A stretch of 64,000 nucleotides of DNA, from the NCBI GenBank assembly GCA_942493055.1, contig OW818680.1:1922001-1986000 (forward strand), written 5' to 3'. A program made the position numbers and the translations under genes. The number at the start of each line of letters is the position of its first letter. Position 1 is the stretch's first letter. This DNA comes from CAIZQW01 sp942493055 (GTDB lineage: Bacteria > Verrucomicrobiota > Kiritimatiellia > RFP12 > UBA1067). Below are positions 32,243 to 39,865 of this stretch, piece by piece. The notes under the pieces were generated by a model, which saw nothing but the letters and a program-made list of their open reading frames with translations, was not told the DNA's origin and ran no database searches.

Positions 32243-33205
32243 TCATTTTGTTGATGGGGTTTTCGATCCCACGTTCCAGAACAGTCGTTCGGCATTTTGG
32301 CGGCAAATCTTGTCTTCGACTTCTTTCGGGAGTTTCAGTTCGTCGATCAAGACAAACTCCGGCGCAGGAGCCTTGCCGAAGGACCACCAGCCGCTGTCCG
32401 TGCCGAAGAGCAGTTTGTCCGCATGGCGGATGAAGAAGGTCCGCGTGCGTTCCTTGTCGCGCCCCATGCCAGCTCTGCCGACCGTGCAGGAGATGTCCGC
32501 ATAGAGATTCGGATAGGTCTCCAAGAGGCGTCCGCAACTCCCTTCCGAAAGGCTCCGCCACCAGTCGCCATGCGCAATGATCGTGCACTTCGGATAGAGT
32601 TTCAAAACGTTTTCAAGCCGTGGCATCCCCTTTTCATCCATGTTTCTGGTTCTGTCGCTGTAATGAAACATGATCGGCATCCCGACCTTGGCACAGGCCT
32701 CATACAACCGCCGATTTTTGGGATCGTCGAACTTTAGATTCTCGCCATAGTGCTCGCCAAAGACAACGGCTCCATCCTGCTTCTCCTGGGTGAGTATCTT
32801 GACCGCCTCTTCCACGCTGTTCACTTCTTCCGGAAAGATGACACAGCCGCGAGCGATACTGCCTTTGTGCTTCGCATAGTTCTCAAGCATCTGCTTACGT
32901 TCGGTGTCATTTTTCGGACGTGACTGCGCCAGCGGGTAGTTGATGATGCGTTGCACATGGTTGGACATCATCCAGGCGGCTGCCTTCTCCAATTCGCCAC
33001 TCTTGCAGGCGTGAAAGTGAACGTGCGCATCAATGAACCGGCCTGTCAACGAGATGGGGCTCGGAGAAGTCACCGGCGGTGTCGGCGACCTGTCCTTCTC
33101 AAAGGCGAACGTTGTCGTCGCCAACATCACCGCAAATATAGCGGCAAGACACAGGCTGCTGCTGATCAGGGAAAGGGAACGGCTCATAGTTGCTTTCTTT
33201 AACAT
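32243..33205 (-). CDS. Exported amidohydrolase-family metal-dependent hydrolase
   Basis: 320 residues; ATG 33205 or the ATG at 33187 could be the start, and neither has a strong ribosome site. A signal peptide (SLCLAAIFAVMLATTTFA) and a Pro/Ser/Thr linker precede the TIM barrel. Metal ligands are visible in DAHVHFH, IMFHYSD, IAHGDWW and FGTDSGW, the pattern of the COG2159 (TIM-barrel fold) amidohydrolases. Substrate is unknown. Its signal-peptide DNA closely resembles that of the unrelated gene at 34700-36094, and its 3' end is duplicated at 31289. Confidence 0.8.
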   Translation of the reverse strand: MLKKATMSRSLSLISSSLCLAAIFAVMLATTTFAFEKDRSPTPPVTSPSPISLTGRFIDAHVHFHACKSGELEKAAAWMMSNHVQRIINYPLAQSRPKNDTERKQMLENYAKHKGSIARGCVIFPEEVNSVEEAVKILTQEKQDGAVVFGEHYGENLKFDDPKNRRLYEACAKVGMPIMFHYSDRTRNMDEKGMPRLENVLKLYPKCTIIAHGDWWRSLSEGSCGRLLETYPNLYADISCTVGRAGMGRDKERTRTFFIRHADKLLFGTDSGWWSFGKAPAPEFVLIDELKLPKEVEDKICRQNAERLFWNVGSKTPSTK

Positions 33206-33407
33206 GCGTCAGAGTATACTCGTTTGATGCGTTGCTATTCAAGGCACAAGTTGGGATGCTGGGACTCACAACTTGGAGTTCCCGTTTGAGTTTATTTTCA
33301 TCGAGGACCGAATAGATAATGGGTTAATGGTCGGCGGCTTTTTTTGACAGGATGAACAGGATTTTCAGGATTGTTCTAGCGTGTCATTTCGCGCCAGCTT
33401 GTCCGCT

Positions 33408-33470
33408 CCTGGGAACGCCGACGTCCGCGTCGGCCTCTTGATTGCCGACGTGGACGTCGGCGTTCCCAGG
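33408..33470. repeat. REP-like palindrome, CCTGGGAACGCCGACGTC family
   Basis: A 63-bp palindrome whose arms, CCTGGGAACGCCGACGTC and GACGTCGGCGTTCCCAGG, are perfect. Two more copies lie at 53707 and 54300. All three are beside the small plus-strand gene islands. Confidence 0.8.
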
Positions 33471-33495
33471 GCGTTCTCATGGCATTCAAAGGCGA

Positions 33496-33593
33496 TCAAC
33501 ACGTATGCGCGTTGGGGCAAAATTTCCGCTTGCGCTGAATTCCGAACCATCCTATACTTGCTACAGATTGCCTAACGAGCTAAACGTTCTGGC
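33496..33593 (+). promoter_or_regulatory. ~98-bp element with sigma70 promoter in its loop, upstream of the zinc-ribbon gene
   Basis: Homologous to 37516-37617. It contains -35 TTGCGC (33530-33535), a 17-bp spacer and -10 TATACT (33553-33558), 52 bp before the start codon. Flanks form a partial hairpin (cgttggggcaa / ttgcctaacg). The right end ctaaacgttctggc resembles the end of integron attC sites. Confidence 0.6.
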
Positions 33594-33609
33594 AAGAAAG
33601 AGAGGGAAT

Positions 33610-33921
33610 ATGGCTCTGGTAAAATGTGTGGATTGTGAAAACGAAGTATCAACATCGGCTGTGTCGTGTCCGAAGTGCGGAGCTCCGGGTCCGGCTGTTG
33701 CCGCAATGCAGCAGGCGCACCAGCGTCTCAAACCTCACTATCTTGGTGCAGCCACCGCAATCAGTCTTGGCATGCTTGGGATGGTTGGCATGATGCTTGA
33801 CATTGTACCGATCGACGGCGATGCGGGCATATTTTTCACCATTGTCGTGTCCAGCTTGATCATGGGTGGCGCCCTGTGGGCCTTGGTCACGATTTTTCGC
33901 ATAAGTCGGCCACACTCGTGA
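33610..33921 (+). CDS. Small zinc-ribbon membrane protein
   Basis: 103 residues from ATG 33610 with GAGGGAAT in front; a longer upstream frame is inside the promoter element and is not used. The N-terminus has a zinc ribbon, CVDCE...CPKCG. Two membrane helices follow (LGAATAISLGMLGMVGMML and IFFTIVVSSLIMGGALWAL). The role is unknown; such proteins are common as short accessory genes. The promoter is at 33530-33558. Confidence 0.75.
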   Translation: MALVKCVDCENEVSTSAVSCPKCGAPGPAVAAMQQAHQRLKPHYLGAATAISLGMLGMVGMMLDIVPIDGDAGIFFTIVVSSLIMGGALWALVTIFRISRPHS

Positions 33922-33985
33922 GGCCGCCCAAAGTGACCTGCCGAAACATGAGCGCAAGCGTTGGGTCGCAGAGGAGGAACAAATA

Positions 33986-34513
33986 ATGATTCTTGAAGAG
34001 GTCAAAAATTTCTACAGGATTATAGCCCTCAAGGAACTGCGCAGAACAAAGGATGTGCGGTTTGATGTGTTGGATACTTCGCTGATCCCCCACATCGACA
34101 GTGTTGACCGCGTCATACATGGTCCGGGCGCACGCTCGCCTGGGAGTGTGGGCGCTGTTGAGCGTCCCTGGTACATGCATCCGCATCAGGCAGATAATCT
34201 GATGGTTTTGCACGGGATGCGGTCAATTGACCTCTACTCTCCAGAACACGGCCGAGTTGAACATTTCACGGTCACGGCTGACAAAGTCTGCCGCGGAAAT
34301 GAGGTCTGTTACACGGGAGCGGCCATGCTGGTGTGGCCCTGCGGTGTTTTTCACAGAATTGTCAGTTGTCCTGAACAAGGATCCAGCTCCGTGAATTTTG
34401 CTGCTCACTATGACGGGTTTGATATCCGGACAAACTTCAACATCTATGACCTGAATACAGAAACCGGACAATTTAACGTCATCCGGCCCGGTCATCTGGA
34501 TCAGCAGCCGTAA
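33986..34513 (+). CDS. Cupin-fold protein
   Basis: 175 residues with GAGGAGG eight bases before ATG 33986. WYMHPHQADNLMVLHG matches the first cupin motif (two His in HPH), and GAAMLVWPCGVFHRIVSC the second (His before the final strand). It lies 64 bp after the zinc-ribbon gene and its leader contains CAAGCGTTGGGT, which looks like the right end of an attC site. The reaction or ligand is unknown. It is cytoplasmic by sequence. Confidence 0.75.
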   Translation: MILEEVKNFYRIIALKELRRTKDVRFDVLDTSLIPHIDSVDRVIHGPGARSPGSVGAVERPWYMHPHQADNLMVLHGMRSIDLYSPEHGRVEHFTVTADKVCRGNEVCYTGAAMLVWPCGVFHRIVSCPEQGSSSVNFAAHYDGFDIRTNFNIYDLNTETGQFNVIRPGHLDQQP

Positions 34514-34529
34514 AGAGGATTGTTGAAAC

Positions 34530-34681
34530 GGAATAATGGAATGTTGGAATCATGGAATAGTGGAAGAAGTCGCTGTCGGGAGGGCGGTCGGATCGACCGC
34601 CGGACGGCGATCCGCCGTCCCTCCCATAGCCGCAATCTGGCTTTCCCCATCATTCCAACATTCCCATATTCCAACATTCCA
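34530..34681. repeat. Composite element: inverted GGAAT-repeat arms around a REP-like palindrome
   Basis: The left arm (34530-34566) consists of ggaataat/ggaatgtt-type units. The right arm (34649-34681) consists of attccaac-type units and can pair with it. The core 34578-34625 is a GC-rich palindrome opening GGGAGGGCGG and closing CCGCCGTCCCTCCC, related to 36217-36272. It sits between two convergent genes. Confidence 0.75.
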
Positions 34682-34699
34682 GTTGAAATTACAGCTCGC

Positions 34700-36094
34700 T
34701 CACTGCAACTTGACTTCGTGGAGGCACAAGCCGTAGCGGCCACCGGGCGGATTGAACTTGAGGTCAACACCATTCCAGCCGGGACTAAAGTTAGCGGAGT
34801 AGCAGAGCCAGAGGGTTTTGCCATCGGCGCTGATGAACTTGGAGGGGAAGTTCAGGAAGTAGGCCTGCTCACCAAAATCTTTCAGATAAACCGCCATCCG
34901 CCAGGGTCCTGTGAGCTGGTCGGACTCCAAAATGTAGGAATTCATCTTGGCCACAGTCGGCCAGCCGTCAGTCACGCACATCAGATATTTTTTGAGGCCG
35001 GGAACATAAGTGACTGTCACGCAACCCATGTGGTTGTTCCACTCCAGCAACGGCTTGATCTGTTTAAAGTCAGAGGTCCAGATCGGTTTGCCAGCCGCAT
35101 CATGCCCCGCAAAGAACTCATACACCTTGAGGTCGTTGATGGTCTCAGGCGAGGGCGTGACGCGCGCGAGATAGACTTGGTCGGCGGTGATCCAGCTCAG
35201 GTTGGCATGGGCGAAAGCATTCGTGCACCCGGGACTCCCTTCAAACGGCGTGCCCGGCGGACCCGGCTTGATACACGGACGCGGTTTCGCATCGTTCTCC
35301 TCTGCGCCCATGCCGACCAAATACGCTTTTCCGTCCGGCGAATGTTCCATGTTTTTGCCGAAGTCTACGAAATGAGGGGCGCCCATCTTCACCGGACCGA
35401 GGTATTTGGCAGGCTCGGGAAACAGTGGCTGGCTGGGTGAAAGCGGCGAGGGCTCCCAGGTCTTGCCCAAATCCCGAGAGATCTGGAATCCGGGCATGGG
35501 CCCCAGGTTCGGCCAGTTCCAGCGGAACCCATTGTGCTCAACCGAGGCAGAAGGGCCGAGGCAGTAAGTACCGTAATACCAGATGCCCTTGTGCACCAGC
35601 GAGCCGCACGGGTATCGTCCACGGTAAGGCTTTGCCCATGCCTCCTTGGGCGGGGATGTATTCGTAATGGTCAGCTGGAGCGGATCGTCCCCCATCATCA
35701 ATGCATGGCCCGTGGTGGCTGCGCGTTTGGGCTTGTCTCCTGAACCGGATTTCACACCGTCCGTGACCCCGTCTGTCCAGGGCGAATAGAGATTGTTGTC
35801 GCTGGCCCATGACGGATAGAAGGTGTCGCCGCAGTGATAATCACTATGGCGTCCCGTGAAATAAATGCCCGTCACTGTTGTCGATCGCGGGAACGGACAG
35901 TCCGCAGGAATAGCCGACGACCATGCGAAGCCCTGCGGGGTGCCGGGTGACGGGGACTGTCCGGGCGTCAGAGCAAGGGCGGATGTTGTTGTCGCCAACA
36001 TCACAGCGGATAGTGCGGCAAGACGCAGGCTGCTGCTTGTTACGGAAACCGGCACTCTTATTTCCTTTAGGCTACATTTCTTTTTTGGATCCAT
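34700..36094 (-). CDS. Exported beta-propeller protein, DUF4185 / GH43-superfamily-like
   Basis: 464 residues; ATG 36094 has AAGGAG ten bases upstream, while ATG 36103 is too close to that site. A signal peptide (LRLAALSAVMLATTTSALA) precedes repeated strand blocks: TVTGIYFTGRHSDYHCGDTFYPSWASDGNLY-like start, GIWYYGTYCLG, GFQISRDLGKTWEPSPL, YLVGMGAEEND, VYEFFAGHD and WLCYSANFSPGWNG. These are typical of five-bladed propellers that bind or cut glycans. I infer a glycan-active role from family resemblance and context only. The conserved 39-bp block lies 38-76 bp upstream. Confidence 0.65.
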   Translation of the reverse strand: MDPKKKCSLKEIRVPVSVTSSSLRLAALSAVMLATTTSALALTPGQSPSPGTPQGFAWSSAIPADCPFPRSTTVTGIYFTGRHSDYHCGDTFYPSWASDNNLYSPWTDGVTDGVKSGSGDKPKRAATTGHALMMGDDPLQLTITNTSPPKEAWAKPYRGRYPCGSLVHKGIWYYGTYCLGPSASVEHNGFRWNWPNLGPMPGFQISRDLGKTWEPSPLSPSQPLFPEPAKYLGPVKMGAPHFVDFGKNMEHSPDGKAYLVGMGAEENDAKPRPCIKPGPPGTPFEGSPGCTNAFAHANLSWITADQVYLARVTPSPETINDLKVYEFFAGHDAAGKPIWTSDFKQIKPLLEWNNHMGCVTVTYVPGLKKYLMCVTDGWPTVAKMNSYILESDQLTGPWRMAVYLKDFGEQAYFLNFPSKFISADGKTLWLCYSANFSPGWNGVDLKFNPPGGRYGLCLHEVKLQ

Positions 36095-36131
36095 GGTGAT
36101 CATTCTCCTTTGCGCACATGATAAGAAAGTT

Positions 36132-36170
36132 AATCTAACAAAAACGTCTTTCTTTTGAAAGGCTGATCAT
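36132..36170 (-). promoter_or_regulatory. Conserved 39-bp block upstream of the beta-propeller gene
   Basis: Partner of the block at 29941-29979 (33 of 39 identical, no gaps). It begins 38 bp upstream of the start codon, closer than in the sulfatase operon. Confidence 0.55.
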
Positions 36171-36216
36171 CTCAGCTTCGTGCGACCACTCAGTGGACGC
36201 ACGCACGAGGTTAAAA

Positions 36217-36380
36217 GGGAAGGGCGGCCCGGCGGCTGCCGGACCGCCGGACGGCGACCCGCCGTCCCTCCCGTCTTCACAATCAGTCACTCGGTCGAGG
36301 CAACGGCGCGCTCGGCGATCGCGCCCTACCATGCTTTGCGTCTGGCTCGTGCACCGCATGGTAGAGACGGATAGACTCTA
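36217..36380. repeat. Palindromes upstream of the alpha/beta hydrolase gene
   Basis: 36217-36272 is a GC-rich palindrome (GGGAAGGGCGGC ... GCCGTCCCTCCC) of the same family as 34578-34625. 36326-36364 is a hairpin with a perfect 9-bp stem, CTACCATGC/GCATGGTAG. The last part, 36356-36380 (GCATGGTAGAGACGG-type), recurs at 37387-37411 on the other side of the hydrolase gene with 23 of 25 positions identical. No gene is supported in 36095-36436. Confidence 0.65.
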
Positions 36381-36436
36381 TTGACGTAATTACCGCTTGC
36401 TTTGTCCATCAAGAAGAGCAAAACTAGAGTCACTAT

Positions 36437-37342
36437 ATGGACATGGAAAAAACACGCTATAAGGAATTTCGGCTAACGAGTGAAGATGGCACTTTGCTAT
36501 TTACCAGAGAGTGGTGCCCTGTTCAGAAACCAAGAGCTTGGATCACCATGAGTCCTGGAACAAGCGACCATTCCGGAAGGTATGATCAACTGGGGCGTGT
36601 ATTGAACGAAGCTGGATTTGCCTTCGTCATGCCAGACCTGCGTGGCAACGGTCAAAGCGAAGGTAAGCGAGGGCATATCGATTCGTTCTCTCAGTACACG
36701 AATGACCTTCAGGTTGCTCTGGAATATACATGCGCGCAACGTCCGAAAGTTCATTTTCTTGGAGGCCACAGTCTTGGCGGATTGATCGCCGCCAGGGTCG
36801 CAATCGAAAATCCGCCCGGTATTTCCGGTGTGTTCTTAAGCGGGGCCTCGTTTCGGCTCGCCTTTGATCCACCCGCTTGGAAAACAAGCATGAGCAGATT
36901 GCTTACCCGGATTTTGCCATCCTTGCAGTTAGGCAATGAACTCAACTTGCCAGACTTGACACGTGACAAGCAGATTGTGGAGCGTCAACGGAATGACCCC
37001 TATAACCATGGCAAAGTAACCCTAAACATGTATGCCGAACTCTTAAAAGCCCAACAAGAAGTCATCCATCGAGCGAGCCTGCTTAAGCTGCCGTTACTGA
37101 CCCTGCATGGGGGGGCGGATAAAATAAACGCTGTTTCGGGATCGGAAGCATTTTATTCGGCTGCAGGAAGCAAAGAAAAACAGTTGATCATTTACAATGG
37201 CTTCTATCATGAAATATTTAACGAAATCGGAAAAGAAAAGGTGTTTTCCGACCTGATGGCTTGGATGGATTCAATTATAAAAGGGCTAGCCCACACACAG
37301 GGAGGGACGAGCGTCTGCTCGTCCAGTCACGCAGACGCGTGA
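36437..37342 (+). CDS. Alpha/beta hydrolase, monoacylglycerol-lipase-like
   Basis: 301 residues, no signal peptide. The oxyanion region is ITMSPGTSDHSGRY; PDLRGNGQSEGKRG follows. The nucleophile elbow is GGHSLGG (Ser of GHSLG), the acid is the Asp of HGGADKI and the catalytic His is in NGFYHEIFNE. This pattern is that of the serine aminopeptidase S33 / monoglyceride-lipase-like group (Hydrolase_4). Substrate unknown. The last ~14 codons (HTQGGTSVCSSSHADA) are encoded by a REP-like palindrome, so the original C-terminus was probably nearer IIKGLA. The gene is flanked by a 25-bp direct repeat. Confidence 0.85.
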   Translation: MDMEKTRYKEFRLTSEDGTLLFTREWCPVQKPRAWITMSPGTSDHSGRYDQLGRVLNEAGFAFVMPDLRGNGQSEGKRGHIDSFSQYTNDLQVALEYTCAQRPKVHFLGGHSLGGLIAARVAIENPPGISGVFLSGASFRLAFDPPAWKTSMSRLLTRILPSLQLGNELNLPDLTRDKQIVERQRNDPYNHGKVTLNMYAELLKAQQEVIHRASLLKLPLLTLHGGADKINAVSGSEAFYSAAGSKEKQLIIYNGFYHEIFNEIGKEKVFSDLMAWMDSIIKGLAHTQGGTSVCSSSHADA

Positions 37343-37349
37343 CCCTCCC
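37300..37349. repeat. REP-like palindrome overlapping the 3' end of the hydrolase gene
   Basis: Outer arms GGGAGGG / CCCTCCC enclose gacgagcgtctgctcgtc and a further gcgtctg/cagacgc pairing. It supplies the final codons and the TGA of the hydrolase gene at 37340-37342. Confidence 0.75.
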
Positions 37350-37386
37350 ATTGCTTTGCACGAGCCGAGTAAATGTTTGGCGCTCG

Positions 37387-37490
37387 GCATGGTAGGGACG
37401 GTTAGACTCTAAGACTGAAAGGATCTTTACTGTCCTGGGTCTTTCTTTTGAGTCTTTGCGTCTTCACGTCTTTGCGTCCTCAATCCAAGC
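37387..37490. repeat. Direct-repeat copy and GTCTTTG-period repeats
   Basis: 37387-37411 is the second copy of the 25-bp repeat at 36356-36380. 37413-37490 is a run of gtctttgcgtcttcacg-like units also present at 30262-30345. Confidence 0.6.
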
Positions 37491-37515
37491 AAGCACACAA
37501 AGGGACATCCTTTCG

Positions 37516-37617
37516 CTCCAACACGTTTTATGCAACATGCGGCAAAATTTCCGCTTGCGCTTGATTCCCGATCGTCCTATACTTGCCGAATATTGCATAA
37601 AACACTAATCGTTGGGC
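37516..37617 (+). promoter_or_regulatory. ~100-bp palindromic element with sigma70 promoter in its loop
   Basis: Arms CCAACACGTTTTATGCAA...GGCAA and TTGCCG...TTGCATAAAAC...CGTTGG pair over almost 28 bp. The loop carries -35 TTGCGC (37555-37560), a 17-bp spacer and -10 TATACT (37578-37583). The right end is GTTGGGC, a fit to the attC core site GTTRRRY. It is homologous to 33496-33593 and lies 35 bp before the next start codon. Confidence 0.6.
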
Positions 37618-37651
37618 GGCAACAACTGACGAATCCGGAAGGGCTTGAACA

Positions 37652-38212
37652 GTGGGTAACGAAAAGGATGTCTTCGAGTGGCGAAGGTTCGGACACTGGC
37701 GCACCAGCGCAGCAAAGGCCCGCTTTTCGGCTTACGTTCTGTGGCATATGCACGATGACTCGCGGCTTATTGAGATGGCACAGGAATGCGGTCATTTTGG
37801 TGGCGATTACACGCTTGGAATATCAGAAGCATTTCGCCGCGAGAGTGCTGTCGCGCTTGAACTTGTCGTCAAGGCGGTAATTGCAAATGCCCTCGAAGCC
37901 AGGGCCGCCGATCCAGCAACCGAAGGCGTTCCCACAACACATGACCTACCAAAACTCTGGAAACAAGCCAACCTTCCCAATTTATCACGCGAAGATCGCT
38001 ATCGCCTTCAACTTGTGAAGTCAGTGCTAATTTGGTCTGGTAGATATGCCACGCCACGTACCGTGAAAGCTTGGGAAGTAGAAAACAAAGACTTCGACGC
38101 ACTGGAGGACCCACCGCCTAGTGCGGGGAAGTTCGTAGTCCGAACGCCAGTCACTTTCGGATGGACAGAATTTGATCGCCTCTACCAAGTTGCACACGGT
38201 TCTCTCCGATAA
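37652..38212 (+). CDS. HEPN-like protein of unknown function
   Basis: 186 residues from GTG 37652, with GGAAGGG about seven bases upstream. Residues about 60-110 (ESAVALELVVKAVIANALEA ... THDLPKLWKQANL) have the spacing of HEPN-type helical domains, which have a conserved helix and a Leu-rich bundle. A clear RxxxxH nuclease motif is not obvious. It is flanked by an attC-like right end on the left (37611) and a full attC-like site on the right (38246), so it may be an integron cassette. HEPN proteins often serve in toxin-antitoxin or defence systems; that is not shown here. Confidence 0.6.
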   Translation: MGNEKDVFEWRRFGHWRTSAAKARFSAYVLWHMHDDSRLIEMAQECGHFGGDYTLGISEAFRRESAVALELVVKAVIANALEARAADPATEGVPTTHDLPKLWKQANLPNLSREDRYRLQLVKSVLIWSGRYATPRTVKAWEVENKDFDALEDPPPSAGKFVVRTPVTFGWTEFDRLYQVAHGSLR

Positions 38213-38245
38213 CACGTCTAAGACACAGCACTATGCGAATGTGCC

Positions 38246-38312
38246 GCCCAACCCATCATTCGAGCGGACCTGCGCGAAAAGCCGCGCAGGACACTCAATT
38301 TAAACGTTCGCC
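38246..38312 (+). other. Integron attC-like recombination site
   Basis: A 67-bp imperfect palindrome 34 bp after the HEPN-like stop. The left core GCCCAAC fits RYYYAAC and the right core is GTTCGCC. The TTCGAG / CTCAA pair forms L boxes with one unpaired C, and the centre is a perfect CCTGCGCG / CGCGCAGG stem. This is the box order of attC sites, although the right core departs from GTTRRRY. No integrase gene is in the window. Confidence 0.5.
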
Positions 38313-38327
38313 GAAGGGCAGCTGCTT

Positions 38328-39713
38328 TCAATAACCGTTCGTGGTGAAGGGCGAGACCGGCATGCCCGCTTTGTTGTAAAGAAGGTTGCCGCAGGGATGC
38401 TGGGTATAGGCATAACGAACCGCGACAGGCGCCTTGACATCCTTGCACGACACGATCAAGTCCGAACCCTCGATCTTGCCATCAGCCCAGTGCCATGTGT
38501 TGTCTTTATCCTGAAGGGCGAGCCATTGCAGCTTTGCATCAGGTGTGGGCTTCGGCGGAAGGGTCCCCTCTTTCACCGCGATCATCAAGCCCTGCTCCGC
38601 GTTGTGGAAGGTGACACGGATCGTACTGCCTTCGATCCGATGGCTCTTGTAGAGCGGAGAGATGGGCACCTCTTTCAATCCGTACGTGTCATGCAATGCA
38701 ATGTGTGCCAGACGCACACCGGTATCGAGCTTGTTCGGCGGATGCTCTTTCAGCGCACCCACGTCAATGGTCACTGCGAGGCCGGTGTTTGGAATAGCCA
38801 GCGCCTCGACACTCGCTTGCCGGATCTCGGCCCGTCCATCGCCGCCGGCCGGATTGTCGAGCGGAGAAGTGCCGATCCCGGGCAACTGCACGAAGTAGAC
38901 GGGAAAATCGCCCTGTTTCCAGACTGCACGCCAGCCGGTGATCAGGGAGGTGAGCTTCGGAAGATACGCCCGCTTATCTTTTTCATTGCTCTCGCCCTGA
39001 TACCAGATCGCTCCGCGAAGCCCGAATCCAACAAACGGCTCAATATGTTTCACATAGTTGGGTCCAGTCTCAAAGGGTTTTTGGTTCAACCAGCTTTCGA
39101 TGTTCGAGCCTCCAACCGCTGCGTTGATAATGCCGACCGGAACGAGAATACCGCTGTGCAATCTTCTGGCAAAATAGAAACAGACCCTCTTGAAGCCTGG
39201 AGCATTTGTGGGCGTACAGACCAGCCACGGCCCTGCCTGAGGCGTCACCATCTGACGCAGAGACGGGTAATTGGCCTTGTCTACCGATGTTCCGCCCATC
39301 TTGCCTGCCATGTTGGACTGGCCTGCGCAGAGCCAGACATCCCCCACGAGAAGATCGTTGATCTCCTTGACCATCTTCTGTCCCTCTTTCTCGCAGGTCA
39401 CTGTCATCTTCTTGCCTTCAGGCGCATCGTTGACCGAGTTCAGCTTGACCGCGGTCATCGGATCGAGGAGAACCCGCCACTGACCCTTCGCGTCGGAGAC
39501 CGTGGTTTTGCTCTGGTTATCAAACGCAATTGTCACGCGGGCGTTGGGCAGCGCGGTTCCCCAGACAGGGAGTTGGATCTTCTGCTGCAGAACCGCATGG
39601 TCACAAAAGGGCGCACCCATCGTGATTGACTGCTCGGCATTCGTCTGCGCGAGGCACAGATGATCGCACAAACCGACAAGCATCATGAAGCAAATCGAAT
39701 AAACGCTCTTCAT
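38328..39713 (-). CDS. Exported sialate-O-acetylesterase-like (SASA) esterase
   Basis: 461 residues from ATG 39713 (AGGAGAG six bases upstream). A signal peptide ends HLCLAQ. MGAPFCDHAVLQQKIQLPVWG is the N-terminal Ig-like start typical of the family, DVWLCAGQSNMAG carries the nucleophile Ser, and AIWYQGESNEKDKRAYLPKL is the second block. A His motif sits in LDTGVRLAHIALHD. It probably removes acetyl groups from a glycan, exposing it to glycosidases. Its stop lies only 16 bp from the attC-like site. Confidence 0.88.
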   Translation of the reverse strand: MKSVYSICFMMLVGLCDHLCLAQTNAEQSITMGAPFCDHAVLQQKIQLPVWGTALPNARVTIAFDNQSKTTVSDAKGQWRVLLDPMTAVKLNSVNDAPEGKKMTVTCEKEGQKMVKEINDLLVGDVWLCAGQSNMAGKMGGTSVDKANYPSLRQMVTPQAGPWLVCTPTNAPGFKRVCFYFARRLHSGILVPVGIINAAVGGSNIESWLNQKPFETGPNYVKHIEPFVGFGLRGAIWYQGESNEKDKRAYLPKLTSLITGWRAVWKQGDFPVYFVQLPGIGTSPLDNPAGGDGRAEIRQASVEALAIPNTGLAVTIDVGALKEHPPNKLDTGVRLAHIALHDTYGLKEVPISPLYKSHRIEGSTIRVTFHNAEQGLMIAVKEGTLPPKPTPDAKLQWLALQDKDNTWHWADGKIEGSDLIVSCKDVKAPVAVRYAYTQHPCGNLLYNKAGMPVSPFTTNGY

Positions 39714-39778
39714 CGCCAACTCTCCTTTTATCAAACGTCAAATGGCTTGATGAATTACTTTTCGCTAAGATCGCTATT

Positions 39779-39844
39779 TGGGTGAAGGACGGCGTGCCTG
39801 CGCGATCGGCGAATACGCCGTCGGCACAGCTCGTCCTTCACCCA
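39779..39844. repeat. REP-like palindrome, TGGGTGAAGGACG family
   Basis: A 66-bp element with perfect 13-bp ends, TGGGTGAAGGACG / CGTCCTTCACCCA, and an internal cgccgatcgcg-type pairing. It sits between two minus-strand esterase genes. Confidence 0.7.
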
Positions 39845-39865
39845 GAATCTAACACAATGACACGC

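Noticed and set aside
33969..33975. GTTGGGT before the cupin gene as a full attC site
   Set aside because: The right core and CAAGC look right, but no matching left boxes that could pair are found in the 60 bp upstream. At most it is a remnant.
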